Origin: an uncultured Bacilli bacterium
GTDB taxonomy: Bacteria; Bacillota_I; Bacilli_A; RFN20; CAG-449
Direction: 5' to 3'
Assembly: GCA_947591215.1 (NCBI GenBank)
Contig: CANQCZ010000008.1
Span: forward strand, 1-53,708
DNA length: 53,708 nucleotides
The translations under genes were made by a program, and so were the position numbers. Shown here in pieces: positions 1 through 7,613 of the stretch (the stretch's first letter is position 1; every line of letters begins with the position of its first letter). The notes beneath the pieces were generated by a model. It was given only the letters and a program-made list of their open reading frames with translations, ran no database searches and was not told the DNA's origin.

Positions 1-15
1 TGTCTTTTTTTCACT

Positions 16-69
16 AAAAAAGGGATGTTGATTATCCCTATTTTTTTAATTTAGGTTTTTCAACATCCC
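16..69 (-). terminator. Rho-independent terminator of the lipoprotein gene
   Basis: On the minus strand a perfect 10-bp stem, GGGATGTTGA (69-60) with TCAACATCCC (31-22), encloses a loop of about 28 nt and is followed by six T. It lies directly after the stop codon at 74. Confidence 0.75.
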
Positions 70-73
70 CTTT

Positions 74-427
74 TTAAACTGGATCAGACCAATTACCACC
101 ATTGGAATCAACGAAGCCGCCACTATTTTTAATCCCTTCTTCGCTAGAGGAAGAAGTGTTAGTAGAGGAGTCTTCATTTTCCGAATTGGAAGTGTCCGTT
201 TCTTCGTCACTAATTGTTTCACTAGCAGATTCTTCACTAAGAGAAGATTCACTCATACTCGACGCTTCATTTGATTCAGATATTAGTTGGGTAGAATCAT
301 TGTTAGATTGAGAATTAGAAGTAGTAGATAACATAGTTGAGTTAGATACTGAAGTTTCTACATTAGGAGTACACGCACCTAAAAAAATGATTAAACTACC
401 TATCATTAACAAATTTAATTTTTTCAA
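74..427 (-). CDS. Small Ser/Glu-rich lipoprotein
   Basis: Predicted surface lipoprotein of unknown function. The N-terminus has a Lys-containing start, a hydrophobic stretch and the lipobox LGAC, followed by a low-complexity linker made almost only of Ser, Thr, Asn, Glu and Asp, and a short GGNWSDPV tail. There is no room for a folded domain. The ORF track starts at 469, but a TATAAT at 447-452 lies inside that extension, so the start must be further in. A TTG at 427 sits 8 nt after AAGG. An ATG at 433 is possible but is only 2 nt from the AAGG. It is divergent from the nitroreductase. It could be a spacer or tethering peptide, or the remnant of a larger lipoprotein. Confidence 0.75.
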   Translation of the reverse strand: MKKLNLLMIGSLIIFLGACTPNVETSVSNSTMLSTTSNSQSNNDSTQLISESNEASSMSESSLSEESASETISDEETDTSNSENEDSSTNTSSSSEEGIKNSGGFVDSNGGNWSDPV

Positions 428-446
428 TATCATCACCTTCGTATCA

Positions 447-476
447 ATTATATAGACTTTTAGGCGCATTATTCAA
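447..476 (-). promoter_or_regulatory. Promoter of the Ser/Glu-rich lipoprotein
   Basis: Minus-strand TTGAAT (476-471), an 18-nt spacer and TATAAT (452-447). It lies just upstream of the chosen start and inside the longer track ORF, which rules out the 469 start. Confidence 0.65.
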
Positions 477-579
477 GGTAAAACAGTTTTTGGTAATTTT
501 TGAGACGGCGCTTAAAAAATTGGGACTTTTTGTTTGAGATTAAAAAGAATATAATAAAAATATAGAAAGGAACAAATAT

Positions 580-1101
580 ATGGCTATTAACGATACCATC
601 ATCAGTATTTTGAATCGCCGCAGTTATCGAGAATATACTGACAAGGCGATTTCAGAACAAGATTTAAATTTGATTCTACAAGCGGGAACTTATGCACCAA
701 GTGCCAAAAATCAACAATCCGCTCAATTATTAGTGTTAAAAAACGATATCAAGCGAGAAGCATTAAGAACTTTGGCGGTAAAAAAATTTGGCCGTGATCC
801 GTTCTATGGGGCTAAAGAGCTTGTTTTAGTGGCGGCAAATAAAAATACCATGTGTCCGATACAAGATGGTTCTTGCTGCATGGAAAATATGATGATTGCC
901 GCTGAATCTTTAGGCATTGCTTCATGTTGGATTAATTGCGTAGAAGAGCTATTCAACACCGAAGAAGGAAAAGAATTGAAAAAGAGTTTCGGCATTGAAG
1001 AAGAGATGATGATTGTCGGAACGATGATTTTAGGATACGCTAAAAATTATCCGGAATATCCAAAACCACGTAAAGCTCAATATGTACGTTTTATAAAATG
1101 A
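580..1101 (+). CDS. Nitroreductase family protein
   Basis: FMN-dependent NAD(P)H oxidoreductase of the nitroreductase family, cytoplasmic, probably a homodimer; the true substrate cannot be told. The N-terminal RRSYREYTDKAIS segment matches the family start (RRSxRxF, phosphate-binding Arg residues), followed by APSAKNQQ and the central ENMMIAAESLGIASCW helix typical of the family. At 173 aa it has the usual length of the short subfamily. The ribosome binding site is AGAAAGGAA and a TATAAT lies at 550-555, without a convincing -35 at the right distance. The next ORF overlaps it by 4 nt (ATGA), so the two are translationally coupled. Confidence 0.9.
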   Translation: MAINDTIISILNRRSYREYTDKAISEQDLNLILQAGTYAPSAKNQQSAQLLVLKNDIKREALRTLAVKKFGRDPFYGAKELVLVAANKNTMCPIQDGSCCMENMMIAAESLGIASCWINCVEELFNTEEGKELKKSFGIEEEMMIVGTMILGYAKNYPEYPKPRKAQYVRFIK

Positions 1102-1328
1102 GTTCTGCACCCAAAAAAATTTTAATTTGTGCAATTATAGCGACGATTTTTTCGTTAATTGCAATTATCTTTCTTACTATATCTCAATCTCCAAGAACAA
1201 TTACCGGATCTTGCATCGTCTTTATTCTTACTATCGTTTTATGGGGAATATTTGTTATTGCGTTGCACGATAAAAGCGATGGCATTAACGAAAATAAAGA
1301 AGAAAAAAATGATAATTCTAAACAATAG
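1098..1328 (+). CDS. Small two-helix membrane protein
   Basis: 76-aa protein of unknown function. Two hydrophobic segments (about residues 7-28 and 37-56) are separated by a short SPRT loop, followed by a charged Lys/Glu/Asn tail, so both ends are probably cytoplasmic. Its ATG overlaps the TGA of the nitroreductase gene (ATGA), which argues for this frame and against the overlapping ORF 1159-1407. A terminator follows at once. The coupling suggests a partner or an accessory role to the nitroreductase, but nothing in the sequence shows which. Confidence 0.7.
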   Translation: MSSAPKKILICAIIATIFSLIAIIFLTISQSPRTITGSCIVFILTIVLWGIFVIALHDKSDGINENKEEKNDNSKQ

Positions 1329-1352
1329 GTACTTAAAAGTATCTATTTTTTA
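1325..1352 (+). terminator. Rho-independent terminator of the nitroreductase operon
   Basis: ATAGGTACTT and AAGTATCTAT pair with one G-U wobble around a 2-nt gap, followed by a T-rich run. It overlaps the stop codon of the 76-aa gene. Confidence 0.7.
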
Positions 1353-1426
1353 TTTAACAAGGAAATTGTATTTTAATGAAAAAGGCAAAAAAAGGACACA
1401 AAGATGAGTTATAAAAATAAAAAATA

Positions 1427-1693
1427 TTAATTTTTGAGATTATTATCTTTAATTTTGTAATAAATATCTTTGGGAATGAAGTTACCTTTGTTGCAATGAG
1501 GGCAAACCATCGAAGGATAAGAAAATTTTTTGGAATCACAGCATTCTAAAAGAATGTCAAGTTCGATTTCTTCTTCATAATCACAATCAAGACATTTTAA
1601 ATAAGTATATTCGGTGAATTCGTTTGAACACAAAGGATCATACCAATCTTCTTTAGTGTTATCTCTTTTGTAAATTTTAAAATCAAAATTCAT
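1427..1693 (-). CDS. Cys-rich zinc-ribbon-like hypothetical protein
   Basis: 88-aa protein of unknown function. It has the pattern CLDC, then CC, then CPHC, which looks like a small metal-binding (zinc-ribbon-like) fold with an acidic middle. A ribosome binding site resembling AAGGAG precedes the ATG. It is transcribed 14 nt after the decayed IS91-type transposase and in the same direction, so it may be a passenger of the same element, or its expression may have depended on it. No family is recognised. Confidence 0.55.
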   Translation of the reverse strand: MNFDFKIYKRDNTKEDWYDPLCSNEFTEYTYLKCLDCDYEEEIELDILLECCDSKKFSYPSMVCPHCNKGNFIPKDIYYKIKDNNLKN

Positions 1694-1707
1694 AATAAGA
1701 GGACTCC

Positions 1708-2061
1708 TTAAGGAAAATAAGAAAGTGAATAATTAACTTCCATGATAGAACCACATTTACACAAAATAGGGTTATAACCAAATGAAGAAATTAAACCATT
1801 TACCCAAAAAATATTATCTTTCATTTTTTTAAGTTGTGCATCAGAAAATAACTTATTATCAGTAATTTTATCTTTGTACTTATTCGCGTAAAATCCATAA
1901 TAACGAATAATTTGAAAGGATTTATCAGGAATATGAACAATTAATTTGGCCATAAAAGAGAAGACACTTTCAGTAATAATTTGTCTTCCTTTTTTTGTTC
2001 TTCTGATGTTGCGGCAGGGATACTTTGCGTTGCAAAAGGGACAATACTCTTGACCTGCTTT
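1708..2061 (-). pseudogene. 3' remnant of an IS91-type (Y2) transposase
   Basis: The translated sequence carries the C-terminal hallmark of Y2 transposases of the IS91/IS801 type: KLIVHIPDKSFQIIRYYGFYA, followed by a terminal Cys motif (ILCKCGSIMEV). The ORF track starts at ATG 1953, but the same frame stays open upstream to 2061 and reads family-like residues there (GRQIITESVFSFM just before the track start). An in-frame TAG at 2062-2064 ends it and no start codon is available. The N-terminal zinc finger and the HUH/Y2 catalytic domain are missing, so the protein cannot transpose. It is a truncated element, not an 81-aa gene. Confidence 0.75.
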
Positions 2062-2078
2062 CTATTCACTTCTATAAT
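2050..2078 (+). promoter_or_regulatory. Strong sigma-A promoter of the RAYT-like gene
   Basis: TTGACC (2050-2055), a 17-nt spacer and a perfect TATAAT (2073-2078), 27 nt before the ATG. The -35 box lies inside the decayed transposase frame of the opposite strand. Confidence 0.8.
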
Positions 2079-2104
2079 TGGTCTAGAATAGAGGTGAGTA
2101 ATTA

Positions 2105-2830
2105 ATGGCAAGACAAGCACGCGATAAAAGCCCTCTAGGTGTTTACTTTGTAAATTTACGTGCTAGCGAACATGCTTTTGACCTCGATGATCAAAAATAC
2201 TTTTTGGATTTATTGACTTCGATTAAGGGCTATGATCTTTTATCGTATACGTTATTAGATAGTGCTTTTTCTTTCGTAATTCATGAAAATGAAATTTCAT
2301 TAGAATTGCTTATGAGAAAAATTACTGTGTCTTTTGCCAATTATTACAATCGTAAAAATCAAAAACAAGGTAATGTGTTTATTGATCGCTATCAAAGTAA
2401 AGCAGCTCATGATAAAGAAGATGTTTTTTATTTTATTCGCGATATTAAAGTGATGGGAGAAGTCTTTTTTAGTGTTTTTTCTTCTAAGACTGCTTTATTT
2501 GACGATCCTTATCTCGATAGTTCTTATTTTAGTGAAATATTATTTTTGTCAAGTGAGAACTATCTTTGGATTTTTGAGTTGAAAGATAAAGAAACCTCAT
2601 ATTTTACTAGTTTAAGCGACGAGCAAATCTCGACTTACATTGAATTAACATATGCCATGAAACCGAATGAGTTAATCAATGTTCCACGCGGACACCTTAT
2701 TGAAATTATAAAGTCCGTTATGAAAGCAACTAAAGCTTCAGCAAGACAAATTTCAAGAATAACGACGCTTCCTTTAAGAATGTTATGGAAAGTCGGAAAG
2801 GGTTTAGTGGTCACCAAGAATAAGGAGTAA
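2105..2830 (+). CDS. RAYT-like (Y1 transposase family) protein lacking the HUH motif
   Basis: 241-aa relative of REP-associated tyrosine transposases (TnpA_REP/Y1_Tnp). The family start is clear (MARQARDKSPLGVYFVNLR), as are YYNRKNQKQGNVFIDRYQSK and the C-terminal HTH-like ARQISRITTLP. The metal-binding HUH block, normally YxLMxNHxHLL, reads YTLLDSAFSFVI: both histidines are replaced. The helix that carries the usual nucleophile still has Tyr residues. The protein should therefore be unable to cut DNA, though DNA binding may persist. It has a strong promoter, an intact frame and a coupled downstream lipoprotein gene, all of which speak for a retained, domesticated function rather than decay. 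What that function is cannot be seen. Confidence 0.8.
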   Translation: MARQARDKSPLGVYFVNLRASEHAFDLDDQKYFLDLLTSIKGYDLLSYTLLDSAFSFVIHENEISLELLMRKITVSFANYYNRKNQKQGNVFIDRYQSKAAHDKEDVFYFIRDIKVMGEVFFSVFSSKTALFDDPYLDSSYFSEILFLSSENYLWIFELKDKETSYFTSLSDEQISTYIELTYAMKPNELINVPRGHLIEIIKSVMKATKASARQISRITTLPLRMLWKVGKGLVVTKNKE

Positions 2831-2833
2831 AAA

Positions 2834-3706
2834 ATGCTGTCTAAAAGAAGTTTGTTTTTAGTGTTAGTAACTATTTTGATGGTTGGATGTGAAAGTGTCG
2901 ATTTTTATCAATCGATTAATCCAAGTGATTTATACGATAGCGATTGCTTTGGAAATTCCGTACCAAACAACGTAATAGTTGATTCTAATAGCTCTAGTTA
3001 TCTTGATTCTTCTATTGCGGAAAAAAATGATTTACAGGCTTTAGATTATTACAAGATCGCGATCGATAATTTTCATAAAAAAGAAAACTATAAAGTTGTC
3101 GGAATCGGAAATGTATATTCGATAATTAATCAGAAAGTAAATTCGACTAACATTAAAAACAATGATCGATACTTTACCGAATCACTTTCAAAAAGTTCAA
3201 AAGGAATTATAAATATTGCTATTGGAGAACGTTATTATAAGGAAAATGAAATCAAAATTTATTATGGTGTTCCAAATGAAACGGCGACAGAAGCTAAGTG
3301 GAATCAAGATGGTGAAACGGTTGATGAAGAAGAATTTTTTTCAAGATACTATAAAAAACTATCAGATCCTTTTCCATATATAATTTCATCAAAAACGGTT
3401 ATACAAGAAGAAACAATTGATAAAAGCAAATTCAAGTTGACTTTAGATCCAACACTTAGTGTTTACTATTATTCAAAGCAAATGCAATACATTTCTAAAT
3501 TAGATCAACTTCCGATTTTTTCAAAAGTCGAATTTTTCTTTGAAATAGATGATCATTATGATTTCAAGCAAATTAAAATTCTAGAAGATTATAAAACCAA
3601 AAAGATTCTTAGCGTAAATTGCTCGGCAGATATGCGACTTTATTTTTCTTATAAAATTGCATCGATCCCGTCCCTAAATCAGAATTGCTCTTATTCGACT
3701 GATTAG
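2834..3706 (+). CDS. Predicted lipoprotein of unknown function
   Basis: 290-aa surface lipoprotein. It has a Lys/Arg start, a hydrophobic segment and the lipobox MVGC at about residue 19, followed by a Ser/Asn-rich stretch and a domain rich in alternating charged and aromatic residues, likely beta-rich as in LppX/LolA-like lipoproteins of this window (weak inference). It starts 3 nt after the RAYT-like gene, with AAGGAG overlapping that stop codon, so both share one mRNA. A strong terminator follows. No family is recognised. Confidence 0.75.
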   Translation: MLSKRSLFLVLVTILMVGCESVDFYQSINPSDLYDSDCFGNSVPNNVIVDSNSSSYLDSSIAEKNDLQALDYYKIAIDNFHKKENYKVVGIGNVYSIINQKVNSTNIKNNDRYFTESLSKSSKGIINIAIGERYYKENEIKIYYGVPNETATEAKWNQDGETVDEEEFFSRYYKKLSDPFPYIISSKTVIQEETIDKSKFKLTLDPTLSVYYYSKQMQYISKLDQLPIFSKVEFFFEIDDHYDFKQIKILEDYKTKKILSVNCSADMRLYFSYKIASIPSLNQNCSYSTD

Positions 3707-3839
3707 GGCTAAGGTGATTTTTCAGATTTTTGAGAAATTTACCTTCAACAACATTGCTCAAAAGGATATTAAGTGAAATGTGATTTATCGTAAAACATAA
3801 AACCTTAAAATCCTTTTGAATAAACCTTTCTTTGAGAAG

Positions 3840-3869
3840 AGCGTAGATTACGATAATTTGCGCTTTTTT
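3840..3869 (+). terminator. Rho-independent terminator after the RAYT-like/lipoprotein operon
   Basis: An 11-bp stem (AGCGTAGATTA with TAATTTGCGCT, two wobbles), a 3-nt loop and a T tract. It lies inside minus-strand ORF 3609-3872, which is therefore judged a shadow. Confidence 0.8.
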
Positions 3870-3912
3870 CATTTATAGAATACTTTTGGAAATACTAATT
3901 TTGGTGAATAAA

Positions 3913-4662
3913 ATGAAAGCATTGATTACAGGAGCATCTTCAGGATTAGGTAGAGATATCGCGCGTTTATTATCTTTGAAAGGTTACGATTTGATATTAG
4001 TAGCTCGAAGAAGAGAACGATTAGAAGAACTAAAACAAGAGTTTCAAACATCGGTTCAAATTTTTGCGATTGATGTCACTGATTTACCTAGTATTTTAAA
4101 GATGTATGAAGAATTAAAAGATCAAAAAATTGATGTTTTAATAAACAATGCCGGATTTGGATTATTCGGATTCTTCAATGAACTTGATTTAATCTCTCAA
4201 GAAGAAATGGTAAAAACGGATGTATTGGCTATGCAAAATCTAATGCGCCTCTTTATTGAAAAATTTGAAAAAGATGGTGGTGGTATTATCTTGAATATCG
4301 CATCGTTTGCGGCTTTTACCGGCGGTCCTTTAATGGCGACTTACTATGCGTGTAAAAGCTATATTTATCGTTTAAGTATTGCTATCAATTACGAATTAAA
4401 ATTGCAAGAAAGTTCCGTAAAAATCAGCGTGATGTGTCCCGGACCGTTAAAAACCGAATTTCAAGAAAAAGCCAATGTGCAATTTTTAACTAAGACTATG
4501 TCGAGTGAAAATGCTGCAAAAATTGCGGTGACAAATATGGGTAAAAAGCTCGTTATTTTTACTAGTCTTAAATTTAAAATCGCACGATTTTTACTTCGCT
4601 TTATTCCAGAAGGATTGGCCCTTAGATTTGCATATTTAATTCAAAGAAAACGAAACGACTGA
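3913..4662 (+). CDS. Short-chain dehydrogenase/reductase
   Basis: Classical SDR with a Rossmann fold that uses NAD(P)H; the substrate is unknown. The nucleotide-binding motif TGASSGLG sits at residues 6-13, LINNAGFG follows, and the catalytic Tyr and Lys are in YYACKSY; the conserved CPGPLKTEF follows strand 6. Two Arg residues after strand 2 (ARRRERL) favour NADPH (family rule). The track starts at a TTG (3886); the ATG at 3913 places the first beta strand right at the N-terminus as in most SDRs and is chosen here, with only a weak GGTG upstream. The length of 249 aa is normal. Confidence 0.88.
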   Translation: MKALITGASSGLGRDIARLLSLKGYDLILVARRRERLEELKQEFQTSVQIFAIDVTDLPSILKMYEELKDQKIDVLINNAGFGLFGFFNELDLISQEEMVKTDVLAMQNLMRLFIEKFEKDGGGIILNIASFAAFTGGPLMATYYACKSYIYRLSIAINYELKLQESSVKISVMCPGPLKTEFQEKANVQFLTKTMSSENAAKIAVTNMGKKLVIFTSLKFKIARFLLRFIPEGLALRFAYLIQRKRND

Positions 4663-4712
4663 CAAATCGATGATTTTTAAAGTTTAAGCACTTTATACGA
4701 ATATAAATAATA

Positions 4713-4742
4713 TTAGCAATTATATGGACTTTAATGTAAAAT
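4713..4742 (+). promoter_or_regulatory. Possible promoter of cysS
   Basis: TTAGCA (4713-4718), an 18-nt spacer and TAAAAT (4737-4742), about 20 nt before the cysS ATG. Match quality is moderate. Confidence 0.4.
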
Positions 4743-4763
4743 ATAAGTGCTAGGAGATTTGAT

Positions 4764-6104
4764 ATGGAAGTCAAATTATATAATAGTCTTACTAATCAAA
4801 TAGAAGTATTTAAACCGATTCGCAAAAACGAAGTTACTTGCTATGTTTGTGGGCCGACAGTCTACAATTATGTGCATTTTGGAAATATGCGTCCGGTGGT
4901 TGTTTTTGATGTGCTTAGAAGATTATTTACGTACTTAGGGTATAAAGTTACCTTTATTTCAAATTTTACCGATATTGATGATAAAATTATTGCCGAGGCT
5001 AAAAAAGAGGGACTTTCTGAAAAAGAGATTGCCGATAAATATATCGAAGCATTTGAAGAAGATCGAATCGCCATTCATTCTTTAAAACCAACTTATCAAC
5101 CGCGTGTCGTAGAAACTATGGATAAAATCATCTCATTTATCGATAAAATGGTTAAAAATGATTATGCCTATGTCGTTGATGGCGATGTTTATTTCCGCGT
5201 TACCAAAATCGATGATTACGGATCTTTGAGCAATATGAAAAAGGAAGATCTTATTGCCGGAGCCCGCATCGAAGAAAATAGTAAAAAAGAATCACCACTA
5301 GATTTCGCATTGTGGAAGAAAACGAGCGAAGGAATTCAATTTGATTCTCCTTGGTCTAAAGGTCGCCCCGGATGGCATAGCGAATGCGTAGTGATGATTA
5401 ATTCTATAATACCGGGTGGACATATCGATATTCACGGCGGTGGATTTGATTTAAAATTTCCACATCACGAAAACGAAATTGCTCAATCGATTGCCGTGAA
5501 TGGGCATAAAATCGCGAACGTTTGGATGCATAATGGATTTATCAATATCGACAATGTAAAGATGTCAAAATCTTTAGGAAATGTTAAACAAGCCAAACAG
5601 ATGCTCAATCTTTACGGCGGTAATGTTGTTCGGTTTATTATTTTAAATACCCATTATCGCACACCGTTGAATTTCACTGATGAATTGGCCACAAATGCTG
5701 GCAAAGAACTAGAAAAAATTCAACAATGTTATAATAAATTGGCAATTTCTTTGCAACTTGCAAACAAAAATTTAGAGGGAAAAGTCAATAAAGAAAGTAT
5801 TCATACTTTTATTGAAAGTTTAGCTGACGATTTGAATACCCCTAACGCGATTACCGAACTCTATCGAATGATAAAAGAAGGAAATATAGAATTGCGTAGC
5901 AAAGAAAAAAATTACGACAAAATCAACGAACTTTTCAACACTATAAAAGTAATGTTCGATTTGTTGGGATTAGAATTTGTCCCGACAATATTGGATGATC
6001 AAGCACGAGAATTATTCAAATTGTATGAAAAGGCTCGCTCTGATAAAGATTTTCAAAAGAGCGATGAATATCGCAAAGCCTTGATGGAAAGAGGATTGAT
6101 GTAG
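4764..6104 (+). CDS. cysS: Cysteinyl-tRNA synthetase
   Basis: Class I aminoacyl-tRNA synthetase that charges tRNA-Cys. It has the HIGH-type signature (VHFGNM, about residue 37), the zinc-site Cys in CYVCGP, GWHSEC with the second zinc Cys, HHENE, and KMSKSLGN at about residue 266. At 446 aa it is complete. The gene is directly followed by mgtC (stop and start one base apart). In Bacillus the same position in the cluster is cysS-mrnC-rlmB-sigH (established gene order), and most of that order is kept here. Confidence 0.97.
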   Translation: MEVKLYNSLTNQIEVFKPIRKNEVTCYVCGPTVYNYVHFGNMRPVVVFDVLRRLFTYLGYKVTFISNFTDIDDKIIAEAKKEGLSEKEIADKYIEAFEEDRIAIHSLKPTYQPRVVETMDKIISFIDKMVKNDYAYVVDGDVYFRVTKIDDYGSLSNMKKEDLIAGARIEENSKKESPLDFALWKKTSEGIQFDSPWSKGRPGWHSECVVMINSIIPGGHIDIHGGGFDLKFPHHENEIAQSIAVNGHKIANVWMHNGFINIDNVKMSKSLGNVKQAKQMLNLYGGNVVRFIILNTHYRTPLNFTDELATNAGKELEKIQQCYNKLAISLQLANKNLEGKVNKESIHTFIESLADDLNTPNAITELYRMIKEGNIELRSKEKNYDKINELFNTIKVMFDLLGLEFVPTILDDQARELFKLYEKARSDKDFQKSDEYRKALMERGLM

Positions 6105-6105
6105 T

Positions 6106-6816
6106 ATGGATCGGGCAATATTAAATTTTTTTGAATCATTAGGTGATGTAGGTACCTTGTTGTTGATTTTTTTGGAAATTACACTAGCGGCTCTCTTTTC
6201 CGGTTTTATCGGTTATGAAAGACAATATCACGGACATGCGGCAGGACTTCGCACTCACATCTTAGTTTCAATCGGTGCCTGCTTGATTATGATTATTTCG
6301 ATAATGGCTCCGGGTTTTGACGGAAATACTACTAGAGATCCGGCACGACTTGCGGCACAAGTTGTATCTGGTATCGGTTTTTTAGGCGCCGGCACGATAA
6401 TTCAAACAGGAACCGACATCAAAGGATTAACGACAGCAGCAACGATATGGTTGGTTGGTGGCATCGGTTTAGCGTGTGGCTCTGGTTTCTTTTCAGGCGC
6501 AATTATTACGACGATTGTTTCGATTTTGACCTTAATATTCTTAACAAAAATCGAAAATATTTTGAGCAAACATTTTCCTAAAATTATTTTAACGGTTTCA
6601 GGAGATAAGCCGATTTTAAAAGAGACTTTGGTATTTGCAAATAAATATGGAATTATTATTAAAAATGTCGGATCTACTATCATCAAAGGACAACTGGGAG
6701 ATTTATTGAGAATTACAATTACGATGGCTGAGATTGACAAATCAACATTACAGGCCTTTGCTGATGATATTAGAATCAGTATCGCTCCTCACGAAATTAA
6801 AGTAATCAGTAAATAG
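6106..6816 (+). CDS. MgtC/SapB family membrane protein
   Basis: Inner-membrane protein of the MgtC/SapB family, linked in other bacteria to Mg2+ limitation or ATP synthase control; its role here is not shown. The N-terminal half has the family motifs: GFIGYERQYHGHAAGLRTH, a run of hydrophobic helices, and SGIGFLGAGTI followed by GLTTAATIW. The C-terminal 80 residues form a soluble ACT-like regulatory domain. It starts one base after the cysS stop and is closed by a terminator, so it belongs to the cysS mRNA. It occupies the slot held by the Mini-III RNase gene in Bacillus. Confidence 0.9.
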   Translation: MDRAILNFFESLGDVGTLLLIFLEITLAALFSGFIGYERQYHGHAAGLRTHILVSIGACLIMIISIMAPGFDGNTTRDPARLAAQVVSGIGFLGAGTIIQTGTDIKGLTTAATIWLVGGIGLACGSGFFSGAIITTIVSILTLIFLTKIENILSKHFPKIILTVSGDKPILKETLVFANKYGIIIKNVGSTIIKGQLGDLLRITITMAEIDKSTLQAFADDIRISIAPHEIKVISK

Positions 6817-6819
6817 TTA

Positions 6820-6857
6820 AAAAAATCGGCTTAAATTTTGCTAAGACCGATTTTTTT
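6820..6857 (+). terminator. Rho-independent terminator after mgtC
   Basis: AAAAAATCGG-CTTA pairs with TAAG-A-CCGATTTTTTT (one bulged A), loop of about 8 nt, followed by a T run. Confidence 0.85.
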
Positions 6858-6866
6858 CTTTATTAT
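6838..6866 (+). promoter_or_regulatory. Promoter of rlmB
   Basis: TTGCTA (6838-6843), 17-nt spacer, TATTAT (6861-6866). The -35 box overlaps the terminator of the preceding operon. Confidence 0.5.
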
Positions 6867-6884
6867 ATAAGTAGAGGTATATTT

Positions 6885-7613
6885 ATGAAACAATACATTT
6901 ATGGTAAAAATACTGTCCTTAGTTACTTAAAAGATAATACCTCTAGTGAAGTGTTTCTTTTAAAAGGTTTTAAAGATCAAAAAATTATGAGCTTTCTTGA
7001 AAAAAACAACATCGATTTTCGTTATGCTTCGGAAAGCGAATTAGAAAAATTGGTTGGCGATGTGAATCATCAAGGTATCGTGGTTCTTCGCAAAGATTAT
7101 AGTTATTATTCGTTAGAAGAACTTCTCAATTGGTCAAAAGATCAAGATAATCCGACGATTGCCATTCTTGATGGAATTGAAGATCCTCATAATTTTGGGG
7201 CTATTTTAAGGAGTGCAGATGCTTTAGGAATAAAATGGATTATCATTGGAGAACATCGCCAAGTTCCGTTAAATGGTACTGTCAGTAAGGTTTCAACAGG
7301 AGCGGTCGATCATGTGAAAGTGTGTAAAGTCACCAATTTAAATCAAGCGATTAAAAGCTTAAAAGAGCATAATTATTGGATTGTAGCAAGCGATGGTGGG
7401 GGAAATATCGATTATCGTGATATCGATTATAAGCGAAAAATTGCTATTGTAATTGGTTCTGAAGGACGAGGAATTTCACGTTTAATCCTTCAAAATAGCG
7501 ATTATGTCGCGTATATTCCAATGGTAGGGTCGGTCAATTCACTCAATGCTTCAAATGCTGCGACTTTGTTTTTTGCGATGGCTTTTAATTCAAAGACAGG
7601 TAAAGCAAAATGA
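6885..7613 (+). CDS. rlmB: 23S rRNA 2'-O-methyltransferase, RlmB type
   Basis: SPOUT-class (TrmH family) enzyme that methylates the 2'-O of a guanosine in 23S rRNA (Gm2251 in E. coli for RlmB). The N-terminal substrate-binding domain starts YGKNTVLSYL; the SPOUT domain has the three motifs LDGIEDPHNFGAILRSA, VIGSEGRGIS and SLNASNAATLFFA. At 242 aa it is of normal length. The start is supported by GTAGAGGT. The last codons overlap the sigma factor gene (ATGA), as expected for the rlmB-sigH neighbourhood. Confidence 0.93.
   Translation: MKQYIYGKNTVLSYLKDNTSSEVFLLKGFKDQKIMSFLEKNNIDFRYASESELEKLVGDVNHQGIVVLRKDYSYYSLEELLNWSKDQDNPTIAILDGIEDPHNFGAILRSADALGIKWIIIGEHRQVPLNGTVSKVSTGAVDHVKVCKVTNLNQAIKSLKEHNYWIVASDGGGNIDYRDIDYKRKIAIVIGSEGRGISRLILQNSDYVAYIPMVGSVNSLNASNAATLFFAMAFNSKTGKAK

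Noticed and set aside
1159-1407. 82-aa plus-strand ORF overlapping the small membrane protein
   Set aside because: Out of frame with the coupled ATGA gene and it runs through the terminator at 1325-1352.
3609-3872. 87-aa minus-strand ORF
   Set aside because: It overlaps the lipoprotein coding end and contains the strong plus-strand terminator at 3840-3869; no ribosome binding site.
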